Positions 22,801 to 34,800 of a DNA stretch of 64,000 nucleotides are shown here, one piece after another. The notes under the pieces are model-generated. The model made no database searches. It was not told the DNA's origin and saw nothing but the letters and a program-made list of their open reading frames with translations. The translations under genes were made by a program, and so were the position numbers. The stretch is from positions 10,076,365 to 10,140,364 of the forward strand of contig BTRK01000006.1 of the NCBI GenBank assembly GCA_036245805.1, in the 5' to 3' direction. Source of the DNA: Pristionchus mayeri (taxonomy: Eukaryota > Nematoda > Chromadorea > Rhabditida > Neodiplogasteridae). How positions within the stretch are numbered: position 1 is the first letter of the stretch; every line of letters starts with the position of its first letter.

Positions 22801-25800
22801 TCTTACCGCGACCTTTTTTCGCGGATTTTAAGACATTTTTGGATTCCTCTCGTCATTACGGTCAGATTGGTGCTAGTCTCTCCGGGTACAATTAAAACGT
22901 TCAAAAGTTATTTTTTATTAATTAATATTAATAATTAATGAAAAATGAAATACACAGTCGTGTTCGCCATTCAATTCTGCCCAGACATCATTTTCGCTTA
23001 ATTTTAGCGATCTCTGGAAGCCACTTATGCGAAAAAGGCAGATTTCGACGTCAAGCCATCTGGAGCTAACGGCTAAATTCTCAGCAAATGAATATGCTTA
23101 TCGTCATCAGCGTGTCAGATAACCCCAAACCCCAGAGCTTCAAGGATTTGACTTTTTTTAGCCGTTGCCAAATATCATCATATTTGTCCGATTCTTACGC
23201 AAACGGGCTCTTAAACATGCCTGTGATAAGTTCCGGCCAATCCACATCTATCTCGGGCTCATGCGCAATCCAATTGGGAGGATGCATAAATTCGATGTCT
23301 CGAGGATATTGTTGGACGATTTTGATAGATCGAACTTCCGAGGCCAAACGATGGGGGTAGATCACTGGGAAGGATCAGATGTATCGCCATTTTTGCCAGC
23401 TAGAACGTTCACTATTTTATCCCTTAAATCTTACCGCGACCTTTTTTCGCGGATTTTAAGACATTTTTGGATTCCTCTCGTCATTACGGTCAGATTGGTG
23501 CTAGTCTCTCCGGGTACAATTAAAACGTTCAAAAGTTATTTTTTATTAATTAATATTAATAATTAATGAAAAATGAAATACACAGGCGTGTTCGCCATTC
23601 AATTCTGCCCAGACATCATTTTCGCTTAATTTTAGCGATCTCTGGAAGCCACTTATGCGAAAAAGGCAGATTTCGACGTCAAGCCATCTGGAGCTAACGG
23701 CTAAATTCTCAGCAAATGAATATGCCTATCGTCATCAGCGTGTCAGATAACCCCAAACCCCAGAGCTTCAAGGATTTGACTTTTTTAGCCGTTGCCAAAT
23801 ATCATCATATTTGTCCGATTCTTACGCAAACGGGCTCTTAAACATGCCTGTGATAAGTTCCGGCCAATCCACATCTATCTCGGGCTCATGCGCAATCCAA
23901 TTGGGAGGATGCATAAATTCGATGTCTCGAGGATATTGTTGGACGATTTTGATAGATCGAACTTCCGAGGCCAAACGATGGGGGTAGATCACTGGGAAGG
24001 ATCAGATGTATCGCCATTTTTGCCAGCTAGAACGTTCACTATTTTATCCCTTAAATCTTACCGCGACCTTTTTTCGCGGATTTTAAGACATTTTTGGATT
24101 CCTCTCGTCATTACGGTCAGATTGGTGCTAGTCTCTCCGGGTACAATTAAAACGTTCAAAAGTTATTTTTTATTAATTAATATTAATAATTAATGAAAAA
24201 TGAAATACACAGGCGTGTTCGCCATTCAATTCTGCCCAGACATCATTTTCGCTTAATTTTAGCGATCTCTGGAAGCCACTTATGCGAAAAAGGCAGATTT
24301 CGACGTCAAGCCATCTGGAGCTAACGGCTAAATTCTCAGCAAATGAATATGCCTATCGTCATCAGCGTGTCAGATAACCCCAAACCCCAGAGCTTCAAGG
24401 ATTTGACTTTTTTAGCCGTTGCCAAATATCATCATATTTGTCCGATTCTTACGCAAACGGGCTCTTAAACATGCCTGTGATAAGTTCCGGCCAATCCACA
24501 TCTATCTCGGGCTCATGCGCAATCCAATTGGGAGGATGCATAAATTCGATGTCTCGAGGATATTGTTGGACGATTTTGATAGATCGAACTTCCGAGGCCA
24601 AACGATGGGGGTAGATCACTGGGAAGGATCAGATGTATCGCCATTTTTGCCAGCTAGAACGTTCACTATTTTATCCCTTAAATCTTACCGCGACCTTTTT
24701 TCGCGGATTTTAAGACATTTTTGGATTCCTCTCGTCATTACGGTCAGATTGGTGCTAGTCTCTCCGGGTACAATTAAAACGTTCAAAAGTTATTTTTTAT
24801 TAATTAATATTAATAATTAATGAAAAATGAAATACACAGGCGTGTTCGCCATTCAATTCTGCCCAGACATCATTTTCGCTTAATTTTAGCGATCTCTGGA
24901 AGCCACTTATGCGAAAAAGGCAGATTTCGACGTCAAGCCATCTGGAGCTAACGGCTAAATTCTCAGCAAATGAATATGCCTATCGTCATCAGCGTGTCAG
25001 ATAACCCCAAACCCCAGAGCTTCAAGGATTTGACTTTTTTAGCCGTTGCCAAATATCATCATATTTGTCCGATTCTTACGCAAACGGGCTCTTAAACATG
25101 CCTGTGATAAGTTCCGGCCAATCCACATCTATCTCGGGCTCATGCGCAATCCAATTGGGAGGATGCATAAATTCGATGTCTCGAGGATATTGTTGGACGA
25201 TTTTGATAGATCGAACTTCCGAGGCCAAACGATGGGGGTAGATCACTGGGAAGGATCAGATGTATCGCCATTTTTGCCAGCTAGAACGTTCACTATTTTA
25301 TCCCTTAAATCTTACCGCGACCTTTTTTCGCGGATTTTAAGACATTTTTGGATTCCTCTCGTCATTACGGTCAGATTGGTGCTAGTCTCTCCGGGTACAA
25401 TTAAAACGTTCAAAAGTTATTTTTTATTAATTAATATTAATAATTAATGAAAAATGAAATACACAGTCGTGTTCGCCATTCAATTCTGCCCAGACATCAT
25501 TTTCGCTTAATTTTAGCGATCTCTGGAAGCCACTTATGCGAAAAAGGCAGATTTCGACGTCAAGCCATCTGGAGCTAACGGCTAAATTCTCAGCAAATGA
25601 ATATGCCTATCGTCATCAGCGTGTCAGATAACCCCAAACCCCAGAGCTTCAAGGATTTGACTTTTTTAGCCGTTGCCAAATATCATCATATTTGTCCGAT
25701 TCTTACGCAAACGGGCTCTTAAACATGCCTGTGATAAGTTCCGGCCAATCCACATCTATCTCGGGCTCATGCGCAATCCAATTGGGAGGATGCATAAATT

Positions 25801-25856
25801 CGATGTCTCGAGGATATTGTTGGACGATTTTGATAGATCGAACTTCCGAGGCCAAA
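19338..25856. repeat. 627 bp tandem array, left arm, about 10 units
   Basis: Each unit joins about 150 bp of F-box exon 6 (minus strand: LASEVRSIKIVQQYPRDIEF and on to LITGMFK) to about 470 bp of one foldback arm. The join always falls between CCCCATCG and TTTGGCC. Exon copies sit near 20080, 20710, 21337, 21964, 22591, 23219, 23846, 24473, 25100 and 25727; only the innermost keeps its true intron acceptor. Units are nearly identical (period 627, one unit 628). The 133-residue frame repeated on the plus strand is antisense to the exon and not considered a gene. Confidence 0.93.
19831..20074. mobile_element. 244 bp TTAA-flanked MITE in the array
   Basis: Ends AGGAGGAGCAAAGGCAAAAT and the inverse of AGGAGGAGTAAAGGCAAACG, flanked by TTAA. 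It sits between the outermost exon-6 copy and the complete foldback element. One copy in the left arm; two in the right (36721-36964, 38223-38466). Confidence 0.8.
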
Positions 25857-27432
25857 CGTAGAAGGAAATCGACTAAAAATGAAATATCTTCGATAACAAT
25901 AAAAGACATTATAGACCAGATGTTCACCGTCGGAGGGTAATCAAAAATAATACAAGTTTTGGAAGATTTCTCAACAATGTGCATATTGTGAAACTTCCGG
26001 AGAGGGGTACTATGGGTCATCATCCGACTTAGTGCCCAAATGCTTACCTGGTTTACTCTTGCGGAAACGATTAAACCCAACAATTAGTAGTATTTTATCT
26101 ACTAGGTGATTTTGAATGATTTTGAGCAGAAATTCCCTGCAAATATAGTTGTGTGATGCGAATATACTGCATAAACCGTACGCTCTTTCATCGTCAATGA
26201 TCTCTGCTTCCAGTTCCAGTCGCTCGAACTGGAAGGGCTCCAGGAGCACTAGAGCGTCTTCGAAGAGAGAACTTGTGGTGGACTCTCCAACAGTGATCAA
26301 GACTTTCTCGATACACTCGCCGAAGCACGTTTTCAGGAAATTCGCCTTCTCTATGTCCTCTTTCCGTCTCTTAAACTCCAACTTATAACACTGCATTGGT
26401 TGGTTTCCGGTCTGAACAATGAAGTTGTTTACATTTTCAAAGGAAATTCCGAAGAGCAATTATCATTCTTTATTAGAATTGAAACTGCCGTTTTTTGACA
26501 CCGTAAAATCGTATTGTGACGACTAGTGTGTGTGATTTGGGTAATTGTTTATACAATGTCCCTATTATAACCATCGAGCCATAGAGTCCCGAAAACATTT
26601 ACAGGGGGATGTACAGTAAAATACCTTTGCGTTTCCCTTACATCTACGAATGTCGAAATGCCTTTTATTGGATGGCTTCAGAAGAAGACATCGGAGCTCG
26701 AAGAATTTCACAAAATGTGCTTTGATATGCATCTTGAGTGCATTTGCATATTTTGATCGCTGAATTTTTTTTTGTATTTTCAATAAGCTACTATTTCTTG
26801 ATAGTATCATTACTAATAGTGTAATAACAAAATGTATAATATACAATTTGTTTGTTTCGTTCCATTCCTAAAAGATGTAGAGACTATTCCACCGCGGGTG
26901 TTGTTGTTGATTCGTTGCTCGAACTCAAGAATCGCTCCGATTGACATCGTCAAAGGTTGGATTGCGAAATTGTCCACCTGACGTCGCAGTGTCCGGCTTG
27001 ACTGCAATTTAAACGGAAAATCATTGCTGATTAAAGTATATTCATTCTTCGAAACTAGGCCGAGAACACTGCTAGGCCAGTGTCAAATTGAGAGTTCCAG
27101 CAATTAAAAGTTACTGCAAAATTCTTACAAGCCGGAGGTCGAAAAGTGATTCGGAAGCGAATTCGAAGATCTTCCACTGGATTTCCAAGGGTAATCGTTC
27201 GATGAGGGAAAGATCGAGAGAGGTATTGACTTCTTGCTCCATTTCAGACGGCAATTGACGAATGCAAGATAGGTTTGAGCCCATTACTAAATGGAAAGAT
27301 ATGGGGAGAGAATGAGCGTGAAAACGAGAAGAGAAAGCACGCCAGGCACACTATTGACTGCTGCTTTTCGCTTGAAGCGAGACAGTTAGAGAACAAAAAG
27401 TGGCGAGTGACATGCGCACACATCTAGAGAGA

Positions 27433-27440
<8 letters not shown>

Positions 27441-27498
<58 letters not shown>

Positions 27499-27534
27499 AG
27501 AGAGAGAGAGAGAGAGGGGGAGAGAGAGAGAGAA
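27441..27534. repeat. GA/CT microsatellite, left arm
   Basis: Long AG-dinucleotide run with a few GGGG interruptions, 5' of F-box copy 1L. The right-arm counterpart is about 31771-31862. The two differ in length by 2 bp, which shifts the mirror sum from 59307 to 59305. Confidence 0.9.
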
Positions 27535-28413
27535 ACATAGGAACAGAGAGAGACGTATGGAAACGGATAGGAAATGAGAATGACTAATGAAAATGAATGT
27601 ATTAGCTCATCTGGCAATAATTTCATATTTATTTGTTGTATTTTGATTATTGATAAATCTTATGAATCAATTATTTAAGAGTGTGATTGCGATGATATAT
27701 CAAATCGAGCATCATTTGCGTATTTCTTCGAATAGCGCCAATCACTTCCAATCTTCATTTTCGAGCTCCCTCGACTGATGCACTATTCGAAGTTTACCTT
27801 GCTTGACTGAAAAAGCTTAATAAATTTATTATCGGGGAGATAAAGCTTACATTGAACTGTATACCCATTACGGAATGACGTATCATTCTCTAGATAAAAA
27901 CGACACAATGGGTCCAAAACCTTGTGGCATGCTGTGGAGAACCATATGTTCTTATCCAATGAGGGAAAGCTCTAAAAAATTGAATTTGGGTTGACTAAAT
28001 ATCGGTTCGATCGAATAAGAATCCAATAATTCTACATGTTTTTTGTTAATTGGGATTTACAATATATAATTTTATAGAATAAGGATAAAATTGAGGTTTA
28101 CAAAATAAAATTGTATTTAATATAATATAAAAGTGCTCTTACCTGCAATAGTTCATCAACTATTTCATTGCCGGGGATATTGAGACTGTTCAGTTGCAAA
28201 GTGTCCACTTTCCTCGAAAACATCTCTATGATGAGTGCCGACCAATCTTCTCCGTACACATATCCACTTCTAATCCAGTTGGGAGGATGCATAATCTCAC
28301 AAACAATATCGATTATCTTCAAACCCAGAAACATTTTGGAACTTTGCACAACGGTTTTCGCACACTATGCCAAGGTCAATGAAATCCTGAGAAAACGAAG
28401 GAGAACGGGATAT

Positions 28414-28536
28414 GTGAGTTCTAGAGTTCGAAATATGAGATAGTCGTCTTTTCATTTTGCACGATCTCTAGACCGGTCGAGCAGTGAGAGAGTGCACGAA
28501 ATGAAGAGACGACTATCTCATATTTCGAACTCTAGT
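28414..28536. mobile_element. Hairpin MITE interrupting exon 6 of copy 2L
   Basis: TAGAGTTCGAAATATGAGAT on one side is matched inverted on the other. Within it GTCGTCTTTTCATTTTGCAC pairs with GTGCACGAAATGAAGAGACG. Belongs to the CTCTCTTCAGTTTGCACGCT-type hairpin family. Mirror copy about 30771-30893. Confidence 0.7.
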
Positions 28537-28659
28537 AAGTTCTGACCATGTCCATGTCAACGCATGGAAGGTCTTGGACGAGATTAATAGATCGAACATG
28601 GGAAGCCAAGGCAAGAAGGAAATCGACTAAAAAATTAAATTTATTTTCAATAATACTTA

Positions 28660-28848
28660 AAGGCACTAGGTCGGATGATCACCGTCAGAGGATAACCTTC
28701 CGATTGATTACCAAAAATAATTCTGTAAAATTTTATCAGAAGACGGTCCGCAGATGTGTGAAGTTAATTGAATTTTTTTACTAATTTTAATTTAAAATTT
28801 GAATATGTTTTTCATTTTTTTATCATCTGACGGTGATCATCGGAAAAA
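28660..28848. mobile_element. MITE with GGTCGGATGATCACCGTCAG ends
   Basis: Left end CACTAGGTCGGATGATCACC and an inverted right end containing ATCTGACGGTGATCATCGG, with AT-rich filler. It sits in the intron between exons 5 and 6 of copy 2L; mirror copy about 30459-30647. A related element occupies the same intron of copies 4L/4R (about 46335-46500). Confidence 0.6.
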
Positions 28849-29300
28849 TAACCTAATGAAATGCTTACCTGGTTTACTCTTGCGAAAACCACTATACGCA
28901 ACAGCTAGTGATAGCTTATCTACTTAGTGATTCTCAATTATTTTGAGCAAGTAATCTCTGAAAAAAAATTTAATATTCGATGTTATTTTCAAAATAAGCC
29001 ATACGCTCTCTTATCTCCAATGTAGATTGCTTTTACATCCAGTTTATCAAACTGGAATAGCTCGAGGAGTAAGGAAGCTACTTTGAAGAGTGAATTTGTG
29101 CGTGCTTCACCAGCATTAATCAAGACTTGCTTGACCCTTTCGCCAACGCACATTTTCAAGAATTTAGCCTTATCTTCGTGGTCCTTACGATTCCTCAACT
29201 CCCACTTGTAGCATTGCATTGGTTGGTCAGACTGAAAAAAAAGTGTAAAACCCCTGAAAAATATAGTACTACTGTAGGATGTGAATTGGGCGGCGCACGA

Positions 29301-30006
29301 GATCTTCCAAGAATTTTGAAATTAATCATCAATAGACTATTAGCATCGATTCGTATATTAATTATCATCAATTAATTAATTGTTATCTGCAGACAAGTCG
29401 TACTATGCGGCGTCAAGTCGATCGATTTGCCACCCAGTCCACAACTGAGTGTACCAGATTGACTCTGGAGTCAAACCAACTAATCACCAACAACACCCGC
29501 CAACAAAGTGGCACTCAAGTATGCATATATAGCAGATTATCTTAAATATAACAAAAAATAACCAGAAATCGCTAATTTCAGCATCCAAAAGAGAGAAATA
29601 CACTCAAGATTCATGTTAGCGAACAGTTCGCTACACTCGTCGAGTTGCGGTTCATACTCTTCATGCCATCGCGCAAAAGACCTTTCGAAATTCTTCGGTT
29701 TAAGGAAGACAGAAAGGTATTTATGCGCTCTAGCTAAATATTTTTTTTAGATCATGCTGTCCTACATAGGTCGGCAATTCGAGACCAGCTACCAAAACGA
29801 CACTAGGTCGGTTGAGAACTATTACGTCATGCTGCCTTTGATGTATCAAAGGCGACGTCATAGTTCTCATACGACGTAGTGACTGCCAAAACAACAGCTT
29901 ATCCTTTTCCCCTTATTTCGCAATCCTAGATGGAAGACGTTCTCGCCTTATGCTTTCACTTTAATTTATAAGTTTAATCCCTCATAAAAATATTCCGCTA
30001 ATTTTA
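29301..30006. other. IR1 spacer (706 bp unique centre)
   Basis: The only unpaired part of IR1. It holds exons 2 and 3 of F-box copy 2R on the plus strand and a hairpin MITE at 29802-29880. Its edges are sharp: GGGCGGCGCACGA up to 29300 pairs with TCGTGCGCCGCCC from 30007, and pairing stops at the next base. Confidence 0.9.
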
Positions 30007-31565
30007 TCGTGCGCCGCCCAATTCACATCCTACAGTAGTACTATATTTTTCAGGGGTTTTACACTTTTTTTTCAGTCTGACCAACCAATGCAATGCTACA
30101 AGTGGGAGTTGAGGAATCGTAAGGACCACGAAGATAAGGCTAAATTCTTGAAAATGTGCGTTGGCGAAAGGGTCAAGCAAGTCTTGATTAATGCTGGTGA
30201 AGCACGCACAAATTCACTCTTCAAAGTAGCTTCCTTACTCCTCGAGCTATTCCAGTTTGATAAACTGGATGTAAAAGCAATCTACATTGGAGATAAGAGA
30301 GCGTATGGCTTATTTTGAAAATAACATCGAATATTAAATTTTTTTTCAGAGATTACTTGCTCAAAATAATTGAGAATCACTAAGTAGATAAGCTATCACT
30401 AGCTGTTGCGTATAGTGGTTTTCGCAAGAGTAAACCAGGTAAGCATTTCATTAGGTTATTTTTCCGATGATCACCGTCAGATGATAAAAAAATGAAAAAC
30501 ATATTCAAATTTTAAATTAAAATTAGTAAAAAAATTCAATTAACTTCACACATCTGCGGACCGTCTTCTGATAAAATTTTACAGAATTATTTTTGGTAAT
30601 CAATCGGAAGGTTATCCTCTGACGGTGATCATCCGACCTAGTGCCTTTAAGTATTATTGAAAATAAATTTAATTTTTTAGTCGATTTCCTTCTTGCCTTG
30701 GCTTCCCATGTTCGATCTATTAATCTCGTCCAAGACCTTCCATGCGTTGACATGGACATGGTCAGAACTTACTAGAGTTCGAAATATGAGATAGTCGTCT
30801 CTTCATTTCGTGCACTCTCTCACTGCTCGACCGGTCTAGAGATCGTGCAAAATGAAAAGACGACTATCTCATATTTCGAACTCTAGAACTCACATATCCC
30901 GTTCTCCTTCGTTTTCTCAGGATTTCATTGACCTTGGCATAGTGTGCGAAAACCGTTGTGCAAAGTTCCAAAATGTTTCTGGGTTTGAAGATAATCGATA
31001 TTGTTTGTGAGATTATGCATCCTCCCAACTGGATTAGAAGTGGATATGTGTACGGAGAAGATTGGTCGGCACTCATCATAGAGATGTTTTCGAGGAAAGT
31101 GGACACTTTGCAACTGAACAGTCTCAATATCCCCGGCAATGAAATAGTTGATGAACTATTGCAGGTAAGAGCACTTTTATATTATATTAAATACAATTTT
31201 ATTTTGTAAACCTCAATTTTATCCTTATTCTATAAAATTATATATTGTAAATCCCAATTAACAAAAAACATGTAGAATTATTGGATTCTTATTCGATCGA
31301 ACCGATATTTAGTCAACCCAAATTCAATTTTTTAGAGCTTTCCCTCATTGGATAAGAACATATGGTTCTCCACAGCATGCCACAAGGTTTTGGACCCATT
31401 GTGTCGTTTTTATCTAGAGAATGATACGTCATTCCGTAATGGGTATACAGTTCAATGTAAGCTTTATCTCCCCGATAATAAATTTATTAAGCTTTTTCAG
31501 TCAAGCAAGGTAAACTTCGAATAGTGCATCAGTCGAGGGAGCTCGAAAATGAAGATTGGAAGTGA
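29393..31565 (+). pseudogene. F-box-like gene copy 2R, exons 2-8
   Basis: Exons: 29393-29518 (TSRTMRRQVDRFATQ...), 29582-29716 (KIHVSEQFATLVELRFILFM), 30076-30302, 30350-30438, 30681-31164 (interrupted), 31336-31456 and 31501-31565 (stop). Exons 2-3 lie in the IR1 spacer and 4-8 in its right arm. No exon 1 with the F-box is seen upstream, because the left arm starts there. Exon 5 has an in-frame TAA at 30381-30383 where copy 4 has CAA. Exon 6 is split by a hairpin MITE (about 30771-30893) and about 120 bp of unrelated sequence. A pseudogene before the arms were duplicated, since 2L shares both defects. Confidence 0.8.
29802..29880. mobile_element. Hairpin MITE, CACTAGGTCGG family
   Basis: CACTAGGTCGGTTGAGAACT pairs with AGTTCTCATACGACGTAGTG; the loop is near TTTGATGTATCAAAGG. 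In the intron after exon 3 of copy 2R. Confidence 0.75.
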
Positions 31566-31770
31566 TTGGCGCTATTCGAAGAAATACGCAAATGATGCTC
31601 GATTTGATATATCATCGCAATCACACTCTTAAATAATTGATTCATAAGATTTATCAATAATCAAAATACAACAAATAAATATGAAATTATTGCCAGATGA
31701 GCTAATACATTCATTTTCATTAGTCATTCTCATTTCCTATCCGTTTCCATACGTCTCTCTCTGTTCCTAT

Positions 31771-31808
31771 GTTTCTCTCTCTCTCTCCCCCTCTCTCTCT
31801 CTCTCTCT

Positions 31809-31862
<54 letters not shown>
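31771..31862. repeat. CT/GA microsatellite, right arm
   Basis: Mirror of 27441-27534, followed by a short CACACACAC run. It makes long spurious Leu/Ser frames. Confidence 0.9.
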
Positions 31863-31872
<10 letters not shown>

Positions 31873-34800
31873 TCTCTCTAGATGTGTGCGCATGTCACTC
31901 GCCACTTTTTGTTCTCTAACTGTCTCGCTTCAAGCGAAAAGCAGCAGTCAATAGTGTGCCTGGCGTGCTTTCTCTTCTCGTTTTCACGCTCATTCTCTCC
32001 CCATATCTTTCCATTTAGTAATGGGCTCAAACCTATCTTGCATTCGTCAATTGCCGTCTGAAATGGAGCAAGAAGTCAATACCTCTCTCGATCTTTCCCT
32101 CATCGAACGATTACCCTTGGAAATCCAGTGGAAGATCTTCGAATTCGCTTCCGAATCACTTTTCGACCTCCGGCTTGTAAGAATTTTGCAGTAACTTTTA
32201 ATTGCTGGAACTCTCAATTTGACACTGGCCTAGCAGTGTTCTCGGCCTAGTTTCGAAGAATGAATATACTTTAATCAGCAATGATTTTCCGTTTAAATTG
32301 CAGTCAAGCCGGACACTGCGACGTCAGGTGGACAATTTCGCAATCCAACCTTTGACGATGTCAATCGGAGCGATTCTTGAGTTCGAGCAACGAATCAACA
32401 ACAACACCCGCGGTGGAATAGTCTCTACATCTTTTAGGAATGGAACGAAACAAACAAATTGTATATTATACATTTTGTTATTACACTATTAGTAATGATA
32501 CTATCAAGAAATAGTAGCTTATTGAAAATACAAAAAAAAATTCAGCGATCAAAATATGCAAATGCACTCAAGATGCATATCAAAGCACATTTTGTGAAAT
32601 TCTTCGAGCTCCGATGTCTTCTTCTGAAGCCATCCAATAAAAGGCATTTCGACATTCGTAGATGTAAGGGAAACGCAAAGGTATTTTACTGTACATCCCC
32701 CTGTAAATGTTTTCGGGACTCTATGGCTCGATGGTTATAATAGGGACATTGTATAAACAATTACCCAAATCACACACACTAGTCGTCACAATACGATTTT
32801 ACGGTGTCAAAAAACGGCAGTTTCAATTCTAATAAAGAATGATAATTGCTCTTCGGAATTTCCTTTGAAAATGTAAACAACTTCATTGTTCAGACCGGAA
32901 ACCAACCAATGCAGTGTTATAAGTTGGAGTTTAAGAGACGGAAAGAGGACATAGAGAAGGCGAATTTCCTGAAAACGTGCTTCGGCGAGTGTATCGAGAA
33001 AGTCTTGATCACTGTTGGAGAGTCCACCACAAGTTCTCTCTTCGAAGACGCTCTAGTGCTCCTGGAGCCCTTCCAGTTCGAGCGACTGGAACTGGAAGCA
33101 GAGATCATTGACGATGAAAGAGCGTACGGTTTATGCAGTATATTCGCATCACACAACTATATTTGCAGGGAATTTCTGCTCAAAATCATTCAAAATCACC
33201 TAGTAGATAAAATACTACTAATTGTTGGGTTTAATCGTTTCCGCAAGAGTAAACCAGGTAAGCATTTGGGCACTAAGTCGGATGATGACCCATAGTACCC
33301 CTCTCCGGAAGTTTCACAATATGCACATTGTTGAGAAATCTTCCAAAACTTGTATTATTTTTGATTACCCTCCGACGGTGAACATCTGGTCTATAATGTC
33401 TTTTATTGTTATCGAAGATATTTCATTTTTAGTCGATTTCCTTCTACGTTTGGCCTCGGAAGTTCGATCTATCAAAATCGTCCAACAATATCCTCGAGAC
33501 ATCGAATTTATGCATCCTCCCAATTGGATTGCGCATGAGCCCGAGATAGATGTGGATTGGCCGGAACTTATCACAGGCATGTTTAAGAGCCCGTTTGCGT
33601 AAGAATCGGACAAATATGATGATATTTGGCAACGGCTAAAAAAGTCAAATCCTTGAAGCTCTGGGGTTTGGGGTTATCTGACACGCTGATGACGATAGGC
33701 ATATTCATTTGCTGAGAATTTAGCCGTTAGCTCCAGATGGCTTGACGTCGAAATCTGCCTTTTTCGCATAAGTGGCTTCCAGAGATCGCTAAAATTAAGC
33801 GAAAATGATGTCTGAGCAGAATTGAATGGCGAACACGACTGTGTATTTCATTTTTCATTAATTATTAATATTAATTAATAAAAAATAACTTTTGAACGTT
33901 TTAATTGTACCCGGAGAGACTAGCACCAATCTGACCGTAATGACGAGAGGAATCCAAAAATGTCTTAAAATCCGCGAAAAAAGGTCGCGGTAAGATTTAA
34001 GGGATAAAATAGTGAACGTTCTAGCTGGCAAAAATGGCGATACATCTGATCCTTCCCAGTGATCTACCCCCATCGTTTGGCCTCGGAAGTTCGATCTATC
34101 AAAATCGTCCAACAATATCCTCGAGACATCGAATTTATGCATCCTCCCAATTGGATTGCGCATGAGCCCGAGATAGATGTGGATTGGCCGGAACTTATCA
34201 CAGGCATGTTTAAGAGCCCGTTTGCGTAAGAATCGGACAAATATGATGATATTTGGCAACGGCTAAAAAAGTCAAATCCTTGAAGCTCTGGGGTTTGGGG
34301 TTATCTGACACGCTGATGACGATAGGCATATTCATTTGCTGAGAATTTAGCCGTTAGCTCCAGATGGCTTGACGTCGAAATCTGCCTTTTTCGCATAAGT
34401 GGCTTCCAGAGATCGCTAAAATTAAGCGAAAATGATGTCTGGGCAGAATTGAATGGCGAACACGACTGTGTATTTCATTTTTCATTAATTATTAATATTA
34501 ATTAATAAAAAATAACTTTTGAACGTTTTAATTGTACCCGGAGAGACTAGCACCAATCTGACCGTAATGACGAGAGGAATCCAAAAATGTCTTAAAATCC
34601 GCGAAAAAAGGTCGCGGTAAGATTTAAGGGATAAAATAGTGAACGTTCTAGCTGGCAAAAATGGCGATACATCTGATCCTTCCCAGTGATCTACCCCCAT
34701 CGTTTGGCCTCGGAAGTTCGATCTATCAAAATCGTCCAACAATATCCTCGAGACATCGAATTTATGCATCCTCCCAATTGGATTGCGCATGAGCCCGAGA

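Larger units (their letters stand above)
18496..27284 (-). pseudogene. F-box-like gene copy 1L, split by a tandem array
   Basis: Mirror of copy 1R. Minus-strand exons: 27129-27284 (start Met, F-box-like motif IERLPLEIQWKIFEF), 26885-27001, 26625-26759, 26182-26411, 26048-26136, 25719-25872 (exon 6, cut by a TTAA insertion), remnant of exon 6 at about 18830-18913, 18633-18726 and 18496-18560 (ends ...EDDDWN and stop). Splice sites of exons 1-5 are normal. Exon 6 is split by about 6.8 kb of array and foldback DNA, so a normal protein cannot be made; a truncated product from exons 1-6a is possible. F-box proteins usually recruit substrates to SCF ubiquitin ligases; that role is inferred from the motif only. 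Confidence 0.75.
27742..29231 (-). pseudogene. F-box-like gene copy 2L, 3' half only
   Basis: Mirror of exons 4-8 of copy 2R. Exon 4 is 29005-29231 (SDQPMQCYKWELRNRKDHED...); the last exon ends at 27742 (RELENEDWK, stop). Exons 1-3 are missing because the IR1 inner breakpoint at 29300 falls just upstream of exon 4. It carries the same in-frame stop in exon 5 and the same hairpin insertion in exon 6 (about 28414-28536) as 2R. Confidence 0.75.
16868..29300. repeat. IR1 left arm (giant inverted repeat)
   Basis: 12,433 bp that reappears inverted at 30007-41429. Coordinates pair with a constant sum of 59305-59307 in the inner part and 58297 in the outer part; the change comes from a different number of 627 bp units and one extra miniature element. 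Outside the array nearly every base I compared pairs, including introns and pseudogene stops. The left arm ends at GGGCGGCGCACGA (29300). It contains F-box copies 1L and 2L, a tandem array and several mobile elements. Confidence 0.95.

Noticed and set aside
20656..25447. A 133-residue open frame repeated intact in every unit of the left array (and mirrored in the right)
   Set aside because: It is antisense to F-box exon 6 in its first half and lies in transposon DNA in its second. Its repetition is explained by the 627 bp units, and no protein-like motif is seen.
19338..25856. CRISPR-like or VNTR protein-coding repeat
   Set aside because: Units are 627 bp with no spacers and contain splice-relevant exon and transposon sequence; this is a nuclear tandem array in a eukaryote.
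26149..26388. Ser-rich plus-strand frame in IR1 and mirror at 32917-33156
   Set aside because: Exact antisense of F-box exon 4.
31681..31954. Leu/Ser-rich open frames over the CT microsatellite
   Set aside because: They arise from the dinucleotide run and have no other coding features.
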